A DNA stretch of 64,000 nucleotides, from contig NZ_LT607659.1 in the NCBI RefSeq assembly GCF_900095265.1, positions 117,907-181,906 on the forward strand. Reading direction: 5' to 3'. The stretch comes from Janthinobacterium sp. UMAB-56 (GTDB taxonomy: Bacteria > Pseudomonadota > Gammaproteobacteria > Burkholderiales > Burkholderiaceae_D). The notes beneath the pieces are model-generated. The model was given only the letters and a program-made list of their open reading frames with translations, was not told where the DNA came from and searched no databases. The position numbers and the translations under genes are program-made. Of this stretch, positions 60,380 to 64,000 are shown piece after piece. Numbering within the stretch: position 1 is the stretch's first letter; each line of letters opens with the position of its first letter.

Positions 60380-61488
60380 TCATGAACTTCAACACGGCAC
60401 CGGCCGCTCCGGCAGCGCCCTCCAATGCGGCGCCAGCATCGGCGCAGACGACCGCCTTGCCCGGCACGCCAGGCTATGGCAGCAATGGCTCCGCTCTCTC
60501 CGCCCTGCCCCTGTTTGCGCAGCTGCTCGATGTGCCAGCCGTGGAGTCGACCGATGCCGGCACCCCCGCGCCCGCCAAAGACGGCGACAGCGACAGCGAC
60601 AAACAGACCGACAGCGGCCTGCCAGCCATGGCCGCCCCCGTCCTCGGCATGCCGGTGACGATGCTGCCGCCAACGGACGCGGCGGCAGCCGAGGCGCGCG
60701 CCGCCGCCCAGGCGCAAGCGCAGACACCTGCCCAAGCCAACCCGGCACTCAACATCAGCCTGCATCCTGCGGCCGTCACCCTGAGTGCGCCGGCAACGGC
60801 GCCAGGGCGCGATACGCGCGAACCGCTGGCTGCCGCCAATCCGGCGACGCTCGCCAAAGGCATCGCCCAGGCAAAACCGTTCGAAGCACTGCTGCAGCAA
60901 GGCGCTCCGGCGACAGCCGTCGTCGCCCCTGCCACGCGCGAAGGCGAACGCGGCGCCGCGACGCCAGCCCCAGCCACGCCCAACCTGGGCTTGACAGGTG
61001 CGATCGGGAATACCGCCACGGCGGCGCCAGCCGGCGACACCATCAAGCTCAACGGCCCTGCCCAGCAATGGCAGGAACCGCTGCGCGAAGCGCTAGGGGA
61101 ACGCCTGCAGACGCAGATCGGCCGCAACAGCGAACACGCGACGATACGCCTAGACCCGCCCATGCTGGGTCGCATTGAAATTTCCATCCGCCACACGGCT
61201 GGCGCGCTGCAAGTGAACGTCACGGCGTCGAACTCGGAAGTGTTGCGCCAGCTGCAAGGCATCGGCGAAAACATGCGCAGCGACCTGGCGCAGCGCCAGT
61301 ACACCGATGTGGCCGTGAATATCAGCGCCACCCCGCGCAGCCCCGCCGCCCAGGCGTTTGCCGAAGGCGACGCGCGCGGCCAGCGTCAACCTGGCCGCCA
61401 GCAGGATGAAGCAGAGCCCGGCCGCGCGCTGTCCGACGGCAGCGCTGCCGCCACCACTTACGCCATGCATGAGCGAGAAACTGCCTGA
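60376..61488 (+). CDS. fliK: Flagellar hook-length control protein FliK (LafE-type)
   Basis: 370 residues. A long Ala/Pro/Gln-rich N-terminal ruler (residues 1-230) and a Flg_hook C-terminal domain: QEPLREALGERLQTQIGRNSEHATIRLDPPMLGRIEISIRHTAGALQVNVTASNSEVLRQLQGIGENMRSDLAQRQYTDVAVNIS. It measures hook length and triggers the FlhB specificity switch. ATG 60376 overlaps the upstream stop, and its own stop shares bases with the fliL start. Confidence 0.9.
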   Translation: MIMNFNTAPAAPAAPSNAAPASAQTTALPGTPGYGSNGSALSALPLFAQLLDVPAVESTDAGTPAPAKDGDSDSDKQTDSGLPAMAAPVLGMPVTMLPPTDAAAAEARAAAQAQAQTPAQANPALNISLHPAAVTLSAPATAPGRDTREPLAAANPATLAKGIAQAKPFEALLQQGAPATAVVAPATREGERGAATPAPATPNLGLTGAIGNTATAAPAGDTIKLNGPAQQWQEPLREALGERLQTQIGRNSEHATIRLDPPMLGRIEISIRHTAGALQVNVTASNSEVLRQLQGIGENMRSDLAQRQYTDVAVNISATPRSPAAQAFAEGDARGQRQPGRQQDEAEPGRALSDGSAAATTYAMHERETA

Positions 61489-61964
61489 TGAATATGAAAA
61501 TGAAACTGATAGGCGGCTTTATCGCCGTGGCCGTGCTGGCCGCCGGCGCGGCTGGCGGCGCCATGTGGTACCTGGCCAAGCCGGTCGCCGGCCATGCCGA
61601 CGCTGCCGAAGCGAAAGCCCCGCCACCGCCCGCCACGGGCAAGAAGGCGCGCAAGTTCCTCACCCTGGACAAGGTCATCGTGATGTTGCGTCGCGCGCCC
61701 GGCGACAACGAAACGCATTACCTGTCGGCTGACCTGGTCATCGCCACCACCGAGGAAAAGGAAAAGCTGACCAAGGACCACTTGCCGCTGATGCGCTCGA
61801 TCGCCGTCAGCACGCTGTCGAGCTTTCCGATGGACAAGGCGCAGACCATGACGGTGGAACAGTATGCCGAACAGATCAACAAGGCTTTCAATGTCAGCTA
61901 TGAACGCGAACAGATGGAAAAGCCCTTCACGGAAGTCATGGTCGGCAAGCTGATCATTGAATAA
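61488..61964 (+). CDS. fliL: Flagellar basal body-associated protein FliL (LafF-type)
   Basis: 158 residues. One N-terminal membrane helix (KLIGGFIAVAVLAAGAAGGAMWYLA), a short linker and a periplasmic stomatin-like domain (KFLTLDKVIVMLRRAPGDNETHYLSADLVIATTEEKEKLTKDHLPLMRSIAVSTLSSF). FliL surrounds MotAB stators and raises torque. The start overlaps the fliK stop by one base. Position before the sigma factor equals lafF. Confidence 0.92.
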   Translation: MNMKMKLIGGFIAVAVLAAGAAGGAMWYLAKPVAGHADAAEAKAPPPPATGKKARKFLTLDKVIVMLRRAPGDNETHYLSADLVIATTEEKEKLTKDHLPLMRSIAVSTLSSFPMDKAQTMTVEQYAEQINKAFNVSYEREQMEKPFTEVMVGKLIIE

Positions 61965-61985
61965 GCCAACACGCCAGCCGACCTA

Positions 61986-62741
61986 GTGGGAGATCCCTTG
62001 GCCTATGTAGAGCAATACCAGGAAGCGTATGGCGCCGGCGAATATGCCGCCGCCAGCGCTTGCGCGGCCGTGCTCAGCGTTGCCGAAGAGCAACAACATC
62101 TGGTGGCGTACTCTCCCCTGGTGAAACGCATCGTGCGCCAGCTCAATTCGCAGGTGTCGGGCGCCATCGACCGCGACGACATGGAACAGATTGGCCTGAT
62201 GGGTCTGCTTGAAGCACTGCGCCGCTACGGCGTGCCTGACCAGTCTTTCGGCAGCTACGCCAGCCTGCGCATCCGTGGCGCCATCCTCGATGAACTGCGG
62301 CGCCAGGACTGGCGCCCGCGCGCCGTGCGCCAGGAAAGCCACCGCCTGCGCGACAGCGTGCGCGCCCTGACCCGGCGCCTGGGGCGCGAACCGCTGGAAG
62401 CGGAAATCATGGCTGCGCTGAAGCTGACGCCGGAAGCCTTCCAGGAATACCAGTTGGCGGAAAACGCCGAGCTGATCGCCAGTTTCGACGAAGTGCTGCA
62501 GGAAAGCCTGGGGCAGGCCGACAGCGCACCCAGCCCGGAAGAGCAATTGATGGTGCGGCGCAGCCTGGAGCAAGCTCTGCGCGCGCTCGACGAACGCGAG
62601 CAGCGCGTGATCCAGATGTATTACGAATTCGAACTGAGCTACAAAGAAATTGCCGCCGTACTGGACCTGAGTGATGCCCGCGTCTGCCAATTGAACAAGA
62701 CGGCGCTGGGGAAAATGAAAGCCCTGCTGCAAGACGCATAA
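61986..62741 (+). CDS. fliA: FliA/LafS-type RNA polymerase sigma factor (sigma-28)
   Basis: 251 residues. Region 2 (YSPLVKRIVRQLNSQVSGAIDRDDMEQIGLMGLLEALRRYGVPDQSFGSYASLRIRGAILDELRRQDWRPR), region 3 and region 4 (ALDEREQRVIQMYYEFELSYKEIAAVLDLSDARVCQLNKTALGKMKALL) match FliA. GTG start at 61986. It is within the lafBCDEFSTU-like series, so it is probably the dedicated lateral sigma that reads the TTTAA-N16-GTCG promoters of the five flagellins and fliD (inference). Confidence 0.93.
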   Translation: MGDPLAYVEQYQEAYGAGEYAAASACAAVLSVAEEQQHLVAYSPLVKRIVRQLNSQVSGAIDRDDMEQIGLMGLLEALRRYGVPDQSFGSYASLRIRGAILDELRRQDWRPRAVRQESHRLRDSVRALTRRLGREPLEAEIMAALKLTPEAFQEYQLAENAELIASFDEVLQESLGQADSAPSPEEQLMVRRSLEQALRALDEREQRVIQMYYEFELSYKEIAAVLDLSDARVCQLNKTALGKMKALLQDA

Positions 62742-62797
62742 GTTTCAGCAACACCAATCAAATTGACGCAGCACAATGACGCAGAAAGGCAGTTGAC

Positions 62798-63712
62798 ATG
62801 GTAATTATCGGTATCTTAATCGTGATGGGATGTGTATTCGGAGGCTTCGCCCTGATGGGCGGCACCGTCCACGCGATCTGGCAACCGGTCGAGTTGATCA
62901 TCATCATCGGCGCCGCCGTCGGCGCCCTGGTGCTGGGCAACCCCAAGCATGTACTCGGTGAAATGCTGCACCAGATGCGCAAGATTGTCACGCACAAGAA
63001 GCAAGGTTCGGAATTCCAGCGCCAGTTGCTGCTGCTGATGTATGAATTGCTGCAAACGGCCGCCGGCGGCCTGAAGGCACTCGATGCGCACGTCGAGGCG
63101 CCACGTGAAAGCGCCCTGTTCCAGCGCTATCCGCTGGTGCTGGAAGAGCCGAAGCTGCTCGCTTTCATCGTCGACAACTTCCGCTTGATGGCAATGGGCA
63201 AGATCAACGCGCATGAACTCGAAGGCGTGCTGGAGCAGGAACTCGAAGCCATCCACGACGAATTGCTGCAGCCGTCGAAGTCCCTGCACAAGATCGCCGA
63301 AGCCATGCCCGGCTTCGGTATCCTGGCCGCCGTTCTGGGCATCGTGATGGCCATGAATTCCGTGGCCGACGGCGCCGATGCGGCGGAAATTTCGGAAAAA
63401 GTGGGCGCCGCCATGGTCGGTACCTTCATCGGCATCTTCTTTTGCTACGGCGTGCTCGATCCGATGTGCAACATGATGAAACAACTGGTGGGCGAAGAAG
63501 GTTCGACCATGGAGTGCGTGAAGGTCGTGCTGGTCACGCACGTGGCGGGCAAGCCGCCGCTGCTGGCCATCGATGCGGGCCGCCGCCTGGTGCAGCTGAA
63601 CATCAAGCCGAGCTTCGCCCAGCTGGAAAGCTGGATCAATGCGCTGGAAGATGGCGGCGCCGAACAAGAGCAAGGCCAAGGCCGGGGAGGCCGCCGTGCT
63701 AAAGCCGCATGA
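62798..63712 (+). CDS. motA: Flagellar motor stator protein MotA (LafT-type)
   Basis: 304 residues. Four membrane helices: two at the N terminus (VIIGILIVMGCVFGGFALMGG; VELIIIIGAAVGALVL) and two near 170-225 (GFGILAAVLGIVMAMNSV; GAAMVGTFIGIFFCYGVLDPM). The cytoplasmic loop carries the rotor-contact charges (ESALFQRYPLVLEEPKLLAFIVDNFRLMAMGK). The C terminus is Gly/Gln/Arg-rich. It overlaps motB by 17 bases. Whether ions are H+ or Na+ cannot be told. Confidence 0.95.
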   Translation: MVIIGILIVMGCVFGGFALMGGTVHAIWQPVELIIIIGAAVGALVLGNPKHVLGEMLHQMRKIVTHKKQGSEFQRQLLLLMYELLQTAAGGLKALDAHVEAPRESALFQRYPLVLEEPKLLAFIVDNFRLMAMGKINAHELEGVLEQELEAIHDELLQPSKSLHKIAEAMPGFGILAAVLGIVMAMNSVADGADAAEISEKVGAAMVGTFIGIFFCYGVLDPMCNMMKQLVGEEGSTMECVKVVLVTHVAGKPPLLAIDAGRRLVQLNIKPSFAQLESWINALEDGGAEQEQGQGRGGRRAKAA

Positions 63713-64000
63713 GAAACATGAGCAGGCCATCATCAAGCGTGCCGGTCGCAAGCATGACGACGATGGCCATGGTGGCGCCTGGAAAGTAGCGTTCGCCGAC
63801 TTTTGCCTGGCCCTGCTGTCGCTGTTCCTCGTGCTGTGGCTGATGGCCGCGCGCGAACAGCAGGCGATGAAGGAAATCATGATGGACGCGTCGGCCAGCA
63901 GCCGCCAGGGCGAAGGCCAGGGCGTCATGCCGGAACAGAGTGGCGGCCCGCGCGGCAGCCTCATCGAGCGCTTCCCCATGCCCCGCAAGGGCTCCGGAGA
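63696..64000 (+). CDS. motB: Flagellar motor protein MotB (LafU-type), 5' part only
   Basis: 101 codons are visible before the window edge. A basic/His-rich cytoplasmic tail is followed by the single membrane helix GGAWKVAFADFCLALLSLFLVLWLMAAREQQ with the essential ion-binding Asp in VAFADF, then the plug region. The OmpA-like peptidoglycan-binding domain lies beyond the window. GTG start at 63696 preceded by GGGGAGG, inside the motA 3' end. Confidence 0.9.
   Translation, partial: MLKPHEKHEQAIIKRAGRKHDDDGHGGAWKVAFADFCLALLSLFLVLWLMAAREQQAMKEIMMDASASSRQGEGQGVMPEQSGGPRGSLIERFPMPRKGSG

Overview
The window looks like a chromosomal segment of a GC-rich betaproteobacterium of the Oxalobacteraceae, most like Janthinobacterium. 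That placement is inference from base composition, gene content and protein flavour; no database was searched. I see no tRNA or rRNA gene, CRISPR array, insertion sequence or phage.

Positions 1-29080 hold ordinary, mostly core genes in short transcription units: an exported S15/CocE-type hydrolase (cut by the window edge), trpS, a PLP-dependent decarboxylase, a ClC transporter resembling the fluoride-exporting subfamily, a methyltransferase, a JmjC/cupin-8 protein, a KfrA-type DNA-binding coiled-coil protein, a Lon N-domain protein, an RhlE-type helicase, a TonB-dependent receptor, phosphatidylserine decarboxylase, a LysR regulator divergent from azoR-pirin, a CDF metal exporter, relA, a RidA protein, an alpha/beta hydrolase, dctA, a DoxX protein, scoAB, a PAS-LuxR regulator, an SDR enzyme and ETF-ubiquinone oxidoreductase. 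A dispersed inverted-repeat element occurs near 8.1, 21.7 and 26.2 kb.

Positions 29081-39224 form a glycosylation island. Three minus-strand genes (a methyltransferase with an extra N-terminal domain, a second methyltransferase, a beta-propeller glycosidase-like protein) diverge from a plus-strand series (a 46-codon candidate ORF, DegT aminotransferase, WbqC protein, a second beta-propeller paralogue, GNAT acetyltransferase, and a 1070-residue TPR protein with a SPINDLY/O-GlcNAc-transferase C terminus). The two plus-strand transcription starts share a homologous promoter region. The island ends directly before the flagellins, so it probably builds and attaches a flagellin O-glycan.

Positions 39351-64000 hold five tandem flagellin genes followed by flagellar export, basal-body, filament and motor genes. 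The order is flhA-flhB-fliR-fliQ-fliP-fliN-fliM on the minus strand, diverging from fliE-F-G-H-I-J, then fliD-S-T-K-L, an FliA-type sigma factor and motA-motB. This is the order of the lateral (Flag-2/Laf) flagellar systems of Vibrio, Aeromonas and some E. coli. No LafK-type activator lies between fliM and fliE, fliO is absent, and FliM lacks the usual CheY-docking N terminus. All five flagellins share a TTTAA-N16-GTCGYCYN promoter block, and the first four carry a 5'-UTR hairpin whose sequence changes but whose position and pairing are kept. fliD has a variant of the same promoter block, so these genes are probably read by the locus's own sigma factor.
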